The notes below the pieces were generated by a model that searched no databases, was not told where the DNA came from, and was given only the letters and a program-made list of their open reading frames with translations. DNA of 24,333 nt from CAYNXB01 sp964401045. GTDB lineage: Bacteria; Pseudomonadota; Alphaproteobacteria; Sphingomonadales; Sphingomonadaceae. Numbering within the stretch: position 1 is the first letter of the stretch; each line of letters starts with the position of its first letter. The stretch spans positions 1-24,333 of the forward strand of contig CAYNXB010000040.1 in the NCBI GenBank assembly GCA_964401045.1. Reading direction: 5' to 3'. The position numbers and the translations under genes were made by a program. Below, in pieces: positions 1 through 7,658 of this stretch.

Positions 1-1104
1 GAGGACGCGCTCGCCAAGTGGGACTGGGTGTGGAAGAGCCTGGTGTTCGCGATCTTCCTGCCGCTGACGCTGCGCACGCGGCTGCGGATCGAAGCGGCGG
101 CGCTGTTCATGGTGCTGTCCGCCGGCGCGATCATCATCTCCGGCGGGATCAAGACCATAGTGGGCGGCGGCGGCTACGCCACGCTGGCGCTGTTCGTGAA
201 CGACAATTCCGGCCTCTACGAAGGCAGCACGCTGTCGATGGTCGCGATCGCGCTGATTCCGCTGCTCATCTGGGTAGCGCGGAACGGCACGATCTTTCCC
301 AGGAGCAAGTGGACGCTGATGTTCGCCGCGGCGCTGGTGTTCGCGTGCGTGCTGATCCCGATCGGCACGCAGACCCGCACCGGTCTCATCTGCATCGGTG
401 TGCTCGGCGTGCTGATGCTGCGCAGCGTCAGGCACCGCTTCCTCTACATGGGCGCGGCGGCGGCGGTGCTGGCGCTGGCGGTGCCGTTCCTCCCCGCGAG
501 CTACACCGAGCGCATGTCGACGATCGAGAACGCCCAGGGGGACGAATCGGCGTCCACCCGGCTGGCGGTGTGGAAGTGGACGCTCGACTACGCGAAGGAC
601 CACCCGATGGGCGGCGGGTTCGACGCCTACCGCGCGAACAGCTTCACCTATAACAAGCGCGTCACTCTGGGTGAGGGCAACAGCCAGTCGGTCGAGACGA
701 TCGAGATCACCGACAAGGCACGCGCCTACCATTCGGCCTACTTCGAGATGCTCGGCGAGCAGGGCTGGCCGGGCCTCGGCCTGTGGCTATGGCTGCAAGT
801 GCTCGGGCTGTGGCAGATGGAGCGCGTCCGCCGCATCCTGCGCAACAGCGAGGATGCCGATGACAAGGCCTGGCATTCGCTCGCCACCGCCCTGCAGCAG
901 GGGCAGGTGATCTATCTCGTCGGCGCGCTGTTCGTCGGCATCGCGTTCCAGTCGTTCATCTACATGCTGATCGCGCTCCAGATTGCGCTCGTCACCCTGG
1001 TGACCACCCGGGAGAAGGCGCGGCGTGAGGGCGAGCGCAAGGCGCGTCTCGCCAGGAAGCGCGCGCTCGCCGCCGGCGGCCCGCTCGAAGAGGCGCCGGC
1101 ATGA
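1..1104 (+). CDS. O-antigen ligase/polymerase-type membrane protein, probably the exosortase A-associated O-glycosylation ligase type (5' partial)
   Basis: The frame is open from the left edge, so the N-terminus is missing; the GTG at 28 is an internal Val. About 367 residues remain. They form several hydrophobic segments (for example around nt 55-160, 330-480 and 900-1000) separated by a long polar loop. The central sequence QTRTGL, followed after a loop by STRLAVWKWTLDYAKDHPMGGG, resembles the Wzy/WaaL O-antigen ligase family and in particular the putative O-glycosylation ligase found beside exosortase A systems. Such inner-membrane proteins join or transfer lipid-linked sugar chains on the periplasmic side. 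The charged, Arg/Lys-rich C-terminus is probably cytoplasmic. The stop overlaps the next start (ATGA), so the acyltransferase downstream is translationally coupled and likely acts in the same polysaccharide pathway. The ligase superfamily is well supported. The exosortase link is recognition by eye and cannot be tested inside this window. Confidence 0.8.
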   Translation, partial: EDALAKWDWVWKSLVFAIFLPLTLRTRLRIEAAALFMVLSAGAIIISGGIKTIVGGGGYATLALFVNDNSGLYEGSTLSMVAIALIPLLIWVARNGTIFPRSKWTLMFAAALVFACVLIPIGTQTRTGLICIGVLGVLMLRSVRHRFLYMGAAAAVLALAVPFLPASYTERMSTIENAQGDESASTRLAVWKWTLDYAKDHPMGGGFDAYRANSFTYNKRVTLGEGNSQSVETIEITDKARAYHSAYFEMLGEQGWPGLGLWLWLQVLGLWQMERVRRILRNSEDADDKAWHSLATALQQGQVIYLVGALFVGIAFQSFIYMLIALQIALVTLVTTREKARREGERKARLARKRALAAGGPLEEAPA

Positions 1105-2201
1105 TCGCGCCGCCCGTGCATCCCAAAGTGCCGCAGATCGACCAGCTCACCGGGCTGCGCGGGCTCGCCGCGTGGCTGGTGGTGCTGTTCCACGTGCGCC
1201 TGAACTGCGTGAACCTGCTGCCGGGCTGGACGATCGACGCGCTCGGCAAAGGCTACCTCGCGGTCGACGTGTTCTTTATCCTTTCGGGCTTCGTGATGTG
1301 GCTCAACTACGGCGCCCGCTTTCGCGGCGGCGGGTGGAGCGAGGCGCCGCGCTTCTGGTGGAAGCGATTCGCGCGCATCTGGCCGCTCCACGCTGCGATC
1401 CTCGCGGCGATGGCCGCGTTCGCGCTGCTGCTGGTCGCGACGGGGCGCGACGCGGGCGCCTATCCGTTCGCGGAACTGCCGCTCCACATTCTGCTGCTGC
1501 AGAACTGGGGGCTGACCAGCGTGCTCTCGTGGAACCACCCGGCGTGGTCGATCAGCACCGAGATGGCGGCTTATGTCCTGTTTCCCTGGGTCGCGATCGC
1601 AGTGCGGTGGGAGAAGCTGCGCGCGCCCATGCTGGTCGCAATCGTGGCGCTGTGCGCGGTGACGCTCGCGTTCGGTTTCGGGCTGGCCGGCAGGGACAGC
1701 CTTGGCGCCGACATCCCGCGCTTCGGGCTTGGCCGCTGCCTCGCCGAATTCGGCATCGGCGTGGCGCTGTGCAACTTGTGGCAGCTGTGGCGTGCGCGGC
1801 GCGCGGCGGCGCGGAATTGCGCCCTTGCCGCCGCTGCCGTGCTTGGCATCGGAATCGGTCTCGGCTTGTCCGAAGCCGCGTTCCTGCCGCTCGCCTTCGC
1901 GGGCGCGTTGCTGGCGCTGGCGCTCGATGGCGGCCCGGTGGCGCGATTCTTCGCCTGCAAGCCGCTGCGCTGGCTCGGCGACGTGTCGTATTCGACCTAC
2001 CTTTCGCACTTCTTCCTGTTCGTGCTGTTCAAGATCCTCTTCGTCGGCGACGATCTCCAGCTTGGCTGGGCCACGCTCTCGGGCTTCCTCGCGCTGGTGC
2101 TCGGCGCATCGGCGGTGCTCTATCACGGCCTTGAAAAGCCTGCGCAGCGCTGGCTCAACGCGCACGCGCCGGCGTTCGCCGCACGGCCCGCGTTGCGCTG
2201 A
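1101..2201 (+). CDS. Acyltransferase 3 family protein (OafA/YrhL-like), polysaccharide O-acyltransferase
   Basis: A 366-residue integral membrane protein whose length matches a single acyltransferase-3 domain without an extra SGNH domain. The family signature Arg-x10-His is present in the first membrane segment (R20 and H31 in GLRGLAAWLVVLFHV). It is followed by FFILSGFVMW, RFARIWPLH and PAWSISTEM, all typical of this family. About ten hydrophobic segments continue to a charged tail. Family members move acyl groups, often acetyl, from the cytoplasm onto sugars of exopolysaccharide, LPS or glycolipids. The ATG overlaps the upstream stop by 4 bp, so both genes are one transcriptional unit. This points to decoration of the polysaccharide handled by the ligase-like protein. 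The exact acceptor cannot be read from sequence. Confidence 0.92.
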   Translation: MIAPPVHPKVPQIDQLTGLRGLAAWLVVLFHVRLNCVNLLPGWTIDALGKGYLAVDVFFILSGFVMWLNYGARFRGGGWSEAPRFWWKRFARIWPLHAAILAAMAAFALLLVATGRDAGAYPFAELPLHILLLQNWGLTSVLSWNHPAWSISTEMAAYVLFPWVAIAVRWEKLRAPMLVAIVALCAVTLAFGFGLAGRDSLGADIPRFGLGRCLAEFGIGVALCNLWQLWRARRAAARNCALAAAAVLGIGIGLGLSEAAFLPLAFAGALLALALDGGPVARFFACKPLRWLGDVSYSTYLSHFFLFVLFKILFVGDDLQLGWATLSGFLALVLGASAVLYHGLEKPAQRWLNAHAPAFAARPALR

Positions 2202-2243
2202 CGCGCCCCATGGGCCATGTCTCCGCACAGCAGGAGACGAGGC

Positions 2244-2699
2244 ATGACCCCGCAGGAATTCGCCGCCAGGGCCGGCGAGGTGCTCGGCACTTCCGAGTGG
2301 CTGACGATCGACCAGGCGATGATCGACAAGTTCGCCGATGCGACCGGCGACAAGCAGTTCATCCACGTCAATCCCGACATGGCAAAGATGACCCCGTTCG
2401 GCGGCACCATCGCGCACGGGTTCCTGACCCTGTCGCTGATTCCGGTGCTGAGCGAGAAGGCGGGTATCGAGAAGCCCGATGGCCTGCTGATGGCGCTCAA
2501 CTACGGCGGCAACCGGGTGCGTTTCCTGACGCCGGTGCGCGCGGGCAAGCGGGTGCGGGCGCTCTTCAAGCTGCTCGAAATGAGTGAGAAATCGCCCGGC
2601 CGCTGGCAGCAGGTGATGGAGATCACCATGGAGATCGAAGGCGAGGCCAAGCCCGCCTATGTGGCAGAATGGATCAGCCAGCTCTATTTTAGCGCGTAA
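2244..2699 (+). CDS. MaoC family (R)-specific enoyl-CoA hydratase
   Basis: A 151-residue single hot-dog-fold protein. The hydratase motif is clear: ATGDKQFIHVNP carries the catalytic pair D36 and H41 (equivalent to Asp40/His45 of the mycobacterial Rv0130 type), and PFGGTIAHGFLTLSL follows. Such enzymes hydrate trans-2-enoyl-CoA to (R)-3-hydroxyacyl-CoA and can link beta-oxidation to polyhydroxyalkanoate (PhaJ-like role). The start at 2244 was chosen because AGGAGA at 2232-2237 is well spaced before it; an in-frame ATG at 2217 lacks an RBS. The stop is followed at once by the RBS of the thiolase gene, so the two are co-transcribed. A role in PHA supply is inferred from neighbours; a general fatty-acid role is equally possible. 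Confidence 0.9.
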   Translation: MTPQEFAARAGEVLGTSEWLTIDQAMIDKFADATGDKQFIHVNPDMAKMTPFGGTIAHGFLTLSLIPVLSEKAGIEKPDGLLMALNYGGNRVRFLTPVRAGKRVRALFKLLEMSEKSPGRWQQVMEITMEIEGEAKPAYVAEWISQLYFSA

Positions 2700-2709
2700 G
2701 GAGAATCGT

Positions 2710-3885
2710 ATGCGCGAAGCCGTCATCGTTTCCGTTGCCCGCACGCCGATCGGGCGTGCCTACAAGGGCGCGTTCAACGCCACCCACGGTCCGACGCTGG
2801 GCGCGCTGGCGCTCAAGCCCGCGCTCGAACGCGCCGGGATCGAAGGGCCAGAGGTCGACGACGTGCTGTGGGGCGCGGCGCTGCAACAGGGGGAGCAGGC
2901 GGGCAACATCGCGCGGCTGGTGTCGCTGCGCGCGGGCCTGCCGGTTACGGTGCCGGGCATGAGCCTCGACCGCCAGTGCTCGAGCGGGCTGATGAGCGTC
3001 GCCACGGCGGCCAAGCAGATCGTGGTCGACCGGATGGATGTGATCGCTGCCGGCGGGCAGGAATCGATCAGCCTGGTGCAGACGCCCGAATACCGCATGG
3101 CGTTCGACCGCGAGCTGATCGCGATGCACGCCGCCACCTACATGCCGATGCTGCAGACCGCCGAAGTGGTGGCGAGCCGCTACGGCATCGGGCGCGAGGC
3201 GCAGGACGAATACGCGCTGCAATCGCAGCAGCGCACCGCCGCGGCCCAGGCGGCGGGCCGGTTCGACGCCGAGATCGTGGCGGCGACCGTCACGAAGTCG
3301 AACAAGAACAAGGAAACCGGCGAGATCACGCGCGAGGAGGTCACGCTGGCGAAGGATGAGGGCAACCGGCCCGAAACCACGCTCCAGGTTCTCGCCGGCC
3401 TGCCCGCGGTCGTGCCCGGCGGCACGGTCACCGCGGGGAACGCCAGCCAGCTCAGCGATGGCGCGGCGGCGCTGGTGCTGATGGAAGCCGGAATTGCGGC
3501 GAAGCGCGGGCTCGCCCCGCTCGGGCGCTATGTCGGCATGGCCGTCGCGGGCACCGAGCCTGACGAGATGGGCATCGGCCCTGTGTTTGCGATCCCCAAG
3601 CTGCTCGACCGGTTCGGGATGAAGATGGGCGATATCGGCCTGTGGGAGCTGAACGAGGCGTTCGCGGTGCAAGTGATCTACTGCCGCGACAAGCTCGGGA
3701 TTCCGGACGAACTGCTCAACGTCGACGGCGGCTCGATCTCCATCGGCCACCCTTACGGCATGACGGGGTCACGCTGCGTCGCGCACGCGCTGATCGAAGG
3801 CAAACGCCGCGGCGCGAAGCATGTGGTGGTGACGATGTGCATCGGCGGCGGTCAGGGCGCGGCGGGGCTGTTCGAGGTGCTTTAG
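2710..3885 (+). CDS. Acetyl-CoA acyltransferase (thiolase)
   Basis: A 391-residue thiolase of normal length. The catalytic residues are all visible: acyl-accepting C90 in SLDRQCSSGL, H347 in IGHPYGMTGSR, and proton-shuttling C377 in MCIGGGQG. NEAF near the C-terminal domain is also present. The enzyme condenses two acyl-CoA or cleaves 3-ketoacyl-CoA. The ATG at 2710 is preceded by AAGGAGA (2698-2704), which overlaps the stop of the MaoC gene, so this is a two-gene operon. Substrate length, and therefore whether it is a biosynthetic PhaA-like acetyl-CoA acetyltransferase or a degradative FadA-like enzyme, cannot be settled from motifs. His-Pro-Tyr-Gly-Met-Thr replaces the commoner HPxGxSG, a mild change. 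The gene converges on the PHB depolymerase. Confidence 0.92.
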   Translation: MREAVIVSVARTPIGRAYKGAFNATHGPTLGALALKPALERAGIEGPEVDDVLWGAALQQGEQAGNIARLVSLRAGLPVTVPGMSLDRQCSSGLMSVATAAKQIVVDRMDVIAAGGQESISLVQTPEYRMAFDRELIAMHAATYMPMLQTAEVVASRYGIGREAQDEYALQSQQRTAAAQAAGRFDAEIVAATVTKSNKNKETGEITREEVTLAKDEGNRPETTLQVLAGLPAVVPGGTVTAGNASQLSDGAAALVLMEAGIAAKRGLAPLGRYVGMAVAGTEPDEMGIGPVFAIPKLLDRFGMKMGDIGLWELNEAFAVQVIYCRDKLGIPDELLNVDGGSISIGHPYGMTGSRCVAHALIEGKRRGAKHVVVTMCIGGGQGAAGLFEVL

Positions 3886-3906
3886 GCGCTGAAGTCGCCC
3901 GACTCT

Positions 3907-3924
3907 CCTCCCGCACGCGGAAGG
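3907..3924. terminator. Weak hairpin between convergent thiolase and phaZ genes
   Basis: CCTCCCGC and GCGGAAGG form an eight-position stem with one mismatch and a very short loop in the 52-bp gap between two convergent stops. There is no T-tract on either strand, so it is at best a weak or Rho-assisted terminator. Confidence 0.25.
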
Positions 3925-3937
3925 GGGCAGGCGTTCG

Positions 3938-5161
3938 CTACCGCGCGTTGGCCCTAATGAAAGCCTCGACCACCGGGGCGATCTTGGCGCGCCACTTGCT
4001 GCCATTGAAGATGCCGTAGTGGCCGACGTTCTCGGCCAGCAGGTACTTCTTGCGCTTCGCCGTGAGCTTCGGCGCCAGGTCGAGCGCTGCCCTGGTCTGG
4101 CCGATTCCCGATATGTCGTCGCGCTCGCCTTCGATTGCCAGCAGCGCGGTATCGACGATCGCGCCGGGGTCGATCGCCTTGCCGCGATGGACGAACTCGC
4201 CCTTGGGCAGCGTGTGTTCCTGGAACACCTGTTCGATGGTTTGCAGGTAGAACTCGGCGGTCATGTCCGCGACCGAGAGATATTCGTCATAGAACCGTTT
4301 GGTCGCGTCGGCGCTCTCCTGGTCGCCGAGCGTGAGGTGCTTGAACATCTCGAAATGGCTCATCAGGTGGCTTTGCAGGTTCATCGACAGGAACCCGGCG
4401 AGCTGCAGGAACCCCGGATAGACCTTGCGGCCCGCACCGCCGTAGTTGAACGGCACCGTGGCGATCACGTTGTTCTCGAACCATGACAGCGGCCGGTCCA
4501 TCGCCACGTCGTTCACGCTGGTCGGGCAGGCGCGGGTGTCAATCGGACCGCCCATCATGGTCAGCGTCGCCGGGCGGGCGGGGTTCTTCGCTGCGCCCAT
4601 GACCGCTGTCGCGGCGAAGGCCGGAACCGAAGGCTGGCAGACCGCGATCATGTGCGTGCCGGGGCCGATGAACTCGAGGAATTCGATCAGGTAGTCGATG
4701 TAATCGTCGAGATCGAAGCGGCCTTCCTCAATCGGCACCAGCTTGGCGTCCGCCCAGTCGGTGATCCATACTTCCTGGTTCTCGAGCATGCGGGCCACCG
4801 TGCCGCGCAGCAGAGTGGCGTAGTGTCCGCTCATCGGCGCGACGATCAGCACCTTGGGCGCATCCTTCGGCAGTCCTTCGCGCCTGAAATGCCGCAAGTC
4901 TCCGAACGGCTTGTGCAGCACGACCGCTTCGGTGACCGGATGCGCCTGGCCGCCGACCGTCACCGTCTCGATCCCGAATGCGGGCTTGCCGTGCGGCGCA
5001 TAGGCGTTGGCGAAAACCTTGAGCGCGCTGGCGGCGACAGGCCCCATCCCGAGATACCCGAACGGCAGAACCGGGTTCGACAGCAGCTCGGCGCCAACCG
5101 AGGCCCAGGCGCTCGCCGCGTTGAGGAACGAGCGCTGCAATTCGTAAGCTTGATAGAGCAA
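3938..5161 (-). CDS. phaZ: Intracellular polyhydroxybutyrate depolymerase (PhaZ)
   Basis: A 407-residue protein of the intracellular PHB depolymerase family, beginning MLYQAYELQR as many members do. It mobilises native PHB granules by hydrolysing or thiolysing the polymer. The nucleophile is a cysteine in a lipase-box-like AVCQPSVPA (C175), as in Ralstonia PhaZa1. An acid in EGERDD (D348 or D349) and H381 in NVGHYGIF complete the triad. There is no signal peptide, consistent with a cytoplasmic granule-bound enzyme. The start is a TTG at 5161: an in-frame TGA lies directly upstream, and AGGGA lies 7 nt before it. The upstream region, shared with a divergent ABC exporter, holds a GTGCAATGCAC palindrome and a CCCGGC/GCCGGG hairpin. 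Convergent genes for a thiolase and an (R)-hydratase fit PHA turnover. Confidence 0.93.
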   Translation of the reverse strand: MLYQAYELQRSFLNAASAWASVGAELLSNPVLPFGYLGMGPVAASALKVFANAYAPHGKPAFGIETVTVGGQAHPVTEAVVLHKPFGDLRHFRREGLPKDAPKVLIVAPMSGHYATLLRGTVARMLENQEVWITDWADAKLVPIEEGRFDLDDYIDYLIEFLEFIGPGTHMIAVCQPSVPAFAATAVMGAAKNPARPATLTMMGGPIDTRACPTSVNDVAMDRPLSWFENNVIATVPFNYGGAGRKVYPGFLQLAGFLSMNLQSHLMSHFEMFKHLTLGDQESADATKRFYDEYLSVADMTAEFYLQTIEQVFQEHTLPKGEFVHRGKAIDPGAIVDTALLAIEGERDDISGIGQTRAALDLAPKLTAKRKKYLLAENVGHYGIFNGSKWRAKIAPVVEAFIRANAR

Positions 5162-5177
5162 TCAAAATTCCCTGCTG

Positions 5178-5196
5178 CCCGGCGCTACCTGCCGGG
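5178..5196. other. Inverted repeat (hairpin) in the phaZ leader
   Basis: CCCGGC at 5178-5183 and GCCGGG at 5191-5196 are perfect complements separated by seven bases. The element lies 17-35 nt upstream of the phaZ TTG start and could form an mRNA hairpin next to its RBS, or act at DNA level. Confidence 0.45.
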
Positions 5197-5208
5197 AAAC
5201 GCATCATT

Positions 5209-5219
5209 GTGCAATGCAC
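5209..5219. promoter_or_regulatory. Palindromic operator candidate (TGC-N3-GCA) between phaZ and the ABC exporter
   Basis: GTGCAATGCAC is a perfect 11-bp palindrome around a central A. Its core, TGC-N3-GCA, matches the core of the CTGC-N3/4-GCAG sites reported for the PHA regulator PhaR of alphaproteobacteria. It lies 48 bp upstream of the phaZ start, within the divergent promoter region. Assignment to PhaR is inference. Confidence 0.4.
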
Positions 5220-5271
5220 CATATGGGGCTTCGGTTGCCAATTTCGAGACGGCCTCCTAGGGCGCGGGGTC

Positions 5272-7098
5272 ATGGCGACCTCCCCCAACAAGGACGATCC
5301 GAAGCCCGGCATCGAGTCCGGACCCAAACCGGCAAAGTCGCTCGGCCCGCTCGGCATGATCTGGGCGGAGACGCTCAAATATCCGCGCCAGCTGGTGTTC
5401 GCCGGGCTCGCGCTGCTCACCGCCTCCGCGGCGACGCTGGCGATCCCCTACCGCTTCAAGTCGATCATCGACCAGGCATTCGGCCACGGGGCGAACGTGA
5501 CCGCGATCAATCATTCGTTCCAGTACCTGATGATGATCGTCGTCGTGCTCGGCATCTCGAGCGCGGTGCGGTTCTACTGCGTCAGCTGGCTGGGTGAGCG
5601 AGTGGTCGCGGACTTGCGGCTCAAGGTGCAGGACAACCTGCTGCGCCTGTCGCCGGGGTTCTTCGAGGAGAACAGCCCGAAGGAAATCTCCTCACGCATG
5701 ACCAGCGACACCGCGATCATCGAGCAGGTCGTCGGCACCACCGTCTCGGTAGCGCTCAGGAACCTCATTACCGGGCTGGGCGGGATCGTGTTCCTGTTCG
5801 TGCTCGCCCCGGTGCAATCGCTCGCGCTGGTCGGCGGGGCGCTCGCGATCGCAGTCGTCATTCGCCTGTTCGGACGCCGCCTGACCCGTTTCGCGCGGGC
5901 GAGCCAGGATCGTGTCGCCACCGTCGGCGCGCTGGTCAGCGAAGTGCTCGGCGCGATGAAGGTGGTCCAGGGCTTCAACCAGGAACAGCGCGAGCTCAAT
6001 CGCTTCGGCGAGGCTGTCGAGGAGACTTTCGCCGCTGCCAAGCAGCGGATCGCGTTGCGCGCGGCGATGACCGCGCTGTTCATCACCGTGGTGTTCGGCG
6101 CGATCACCGCGTTGATGTGGGACGGCGCGCTCGGGGTCGCCTCGGGCGAGATCACCGGCGGCACGATCGCGGCGCTGGTGATCATCGGCGTGATGGTGTC
6201 GGGCGCGTTCGGCGCGCTGTCCGAAGTCTATGCCGATCTTCTGCGCGGCGCGGGCGCGGCGAGTCGGCTGAATGAGCTGCTCAACGAAAAGCCCGCCATC
6301 GCGCCGCCCGCGCGCCCGCAAGCGTTGCCCGAACCGCCGCGCGGCGGGATCGCGTTCCAGAACGTCACCTTCCGCTATCCGACCCGGCCGACGCAGACGG
6401 CGATCGTCGATTTCTCGCTGAACGTCGAGCCGGGCGAGACGGTCGCTATCGTCGGCCCCTCGGGCGCGGGCAAGTCGACCATCTTCCAGCTCGCCGAGCG
6501 GTTCTACGATCCGCAGGCGGGCACGATCCGCATCGACGGCGTGCCGCTCACCTCGGCCGATCCGGCGGCCATCCGCCGCCGCATCGCCTTCGTGCCGCAG
6601 GAAGGCACCCTGTTCGCCGCCAGCGCCCGCGACAACTTGCGCTATGGCGCATGGGACGCGAGCGAAGAGGAAATCTGGGACGCGGCGCGCGCGGCCAATG
6701 CCGAGGATTTCCTCAAGGGCCTGCCCGAGGGGCTCGAAACGTTCCTCGGCGAAGGCGGCGCGCGGCTCTCGGGCGGCCAGCGTCAGCGGGTGGCGATCGC
6801 CCGCGCGCTGCTCCGCGACGCGCCGATCCTGCTGCTCGACGAGGCAACCAGCGCGCTCGATGCAGAGAGCGAGCGGCTGGTCCAGGAGGCGCTCGAACGG
6901 CTGATGGAAGACCGCACCACGCTGGTCATCGCCCATCGCCTTGCGACCGTGCGCGCGGCCGACCGGATCGTGGTGATGGACGACGGGCGGATCGTCGAGC
7001 AGGGGACTCACGCCCAGCTTACTGCCGCCAAGGGTCTCTATGCCCGGCTCGCTGCGCTCCAGTTCAACGACGGTGCGGCGGCCGCTGCGGCCGAATAA
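5272..7098 (+). CDS. ABC exporter, fused permease/ATPase, MsbA-related
   Basis: A 608-residue half-transporter from the ATG at 5272; the reading frame extends to 5209 but only this start suits the family. The N-terminal half (about residues 25-310) is a six-helix exporter domain. The C-terminal half carries all ATPase motifs: Walker A GPSGAGKST (395-403), Q-loop FVPQEGTLF, signature LSGGQ (499-503), Walker B ILLLDEAT with catalytic E524, and the H-loop IAHRLAT. It should work as an inner-membrane homodimer. It resembles the MsbA-related exporters common in alphaproteobacteria rather than true MsbA; the substrate, lipid or hydrophobic compound, is unknown. It is divergent from phaZ with a 110-bp gap and converges on the next gene. 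The RBS is weak (GGGG just upstream). Confidence 0.92.
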   Translation: MATSPNKDDPKPGIESGPKPAKSLGPLGMIWAETLKYPRQLVFAGLALLTASAATLAIPYRFKSIIDQAFGHGANVTAINHSFQYLMMIVVVLGISSAVRFYCVSWLGERVVADLRLKVQDNLLRLSPGFFEENSPKEISSRMTSDTAIIEQVVGTTVSVALRNLITGLGGIVFLFVLAPVQSLALVGGALAIAVVIRLFGRRLTRFARASQDRVATVGALVSEVLGAMKVVQGFNQEQRELNRFGEAVEETFAAAKQRIALRAAMTALFITVVFGAITALMWDGALGVASGEITGGTIAALVIIGVMVSGAFGALSEVYADLLRGAGAASRLNELLNEKPAIAPPARPQALPEPPRGGIAFQNVTFRYPTRPTQTAIVDFSLNVEPGETVAIVGPSGAGKSTIFQLAERFYDPQAGTIRIDGVPLTSADPAAIRRRIAFVPQEGTLFAASARDNLRYGAWDASEEEIWDAARAANAEDFLKGLPEGLETFLGEGGARLSGGQRQRVAIARALLRDAPILLLDEATSALDAESERLVQEALERLMEDRTTLVIAHRLATVRAADRIVVMDDGRIVEQGTHAQLTAAKGLYARLAALQFNDGAAAAAAE

Positions 7099-7122
7099 GG
7101 CGCGGGTAATCGACGAAGCATC

Positions 7123-7140
7123 CCACCCGCGGAGCGGGGG
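7123..7140. terminator. Possible hairpin between convergent genes
   Basis: CCCGC-GGA-GCGGG, extended by two pairs past a bulged A, lies in the 54-bp gap between the stops of the ABC exporter and the secreted protein. No T-tract follows on either strand. Confidence 0.25.
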
Positions 7141-7152
7141 CACACCAGGTGA

Positions 7153-7590
7153 TCAGGAGCCCTTCTCGCCCTTGCCGATCCGGTCGGCGTCCGATCCTTC
7201 GGGCGCGTCGGGAATGTCCTCGAGGTCGATGATCAGCGGTGCCACCGGCGGCGCGAGCTTGAACGTCGCCGGGCCTTTGAAGATGCCGTCGCCATCGACG
7301 TTGGGCGGGGGTGGTGCCGCGCCCTTGTTCATCGTCTCGCGGGCGTAGTCGTTCTCCGCGTCCTCGTCGCTGCGGACGCGGAACTGCTCCTGCTCCTCGA
7401 GCTCGCCGCAGACGACGATCACGTCCGGGTCCTGGCTTTCCTTGTCGCAGCGTGGCTTGGGCGGGGCCGGCCCGTAGGACTGCTTGGCCTTGTCGACCAT
7501 CTCCTGGGTGGACGCGCCGCGATCCTGGGCGGCGAGGGAGGCGGGCAGCAAGGCAACAAGCAGCAAGAACGCAGCAATCTGCCCGGCCAT
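7153..7590 (-). CDS. Uncharacterised secreted/periplasmic protein
   Basis: I do not recognise a function. The 145-residue product starts with a classical signal peptide (hydrophobic core FLLLVALLP, cleavage expected near ASLA-AQ at about residue 21). The mature part is small and acidic, with two cysteines (C48 and C61) flanking an acidic/hydrophobic stretch that ends VIVVCG. A proline-rich stretch (APPPPN) follows, then a Lys/Gly/Asp-rich tail. A Cys followed by a (D/E)(V/I)IVVCG motif recalls small secreted proteins I associate with sphingomonads; the two Cys could form a disulfide. I chose the ATG at 7590 because GGAG (7600-7603) is 9 nt upstream; an ATG at 7599 abuts that sequence. It is divergent from glpX with a gap under 70 bp. 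Confidence 0.75.
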   Translation of the reverse strand: MAGQIAAFLLLVALLPASLAAQDRGASTQEMVDKAKQSYGPAPPKPRCDKESQDPDVIVVCGELEEQEQFRVRSDEDAENDYARETMNKGAAPPPPNVDGDGIFKGPATFKLAPPVAPLIIDLEDIPDAPEGSDADRIGKGEKGS

Positions 7591-7658
7591 TCTCGACATC
7601 TCCGCTACGTCGCCCTAATCGCCCCGCACACAAACGCGGTTTGGGGAGTGAATTCAAC

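Noticed and set aside
28..30. GTG at 28 as the start of the first gene
   Set aside because: The frame stays open to the left edge and the protein lacks its N-terminal membrane region, so the gene is truncated by the window.
960..2744. A 594-codon minus-strand open frame over the acyltransferase and MaoC genes
   Set aside because: Arg/His/Gln/Glu-rich, low-complexity translation with no recognisable motif, opposite genes with clear catalytic motifs; a shadow frame typical of high GC.
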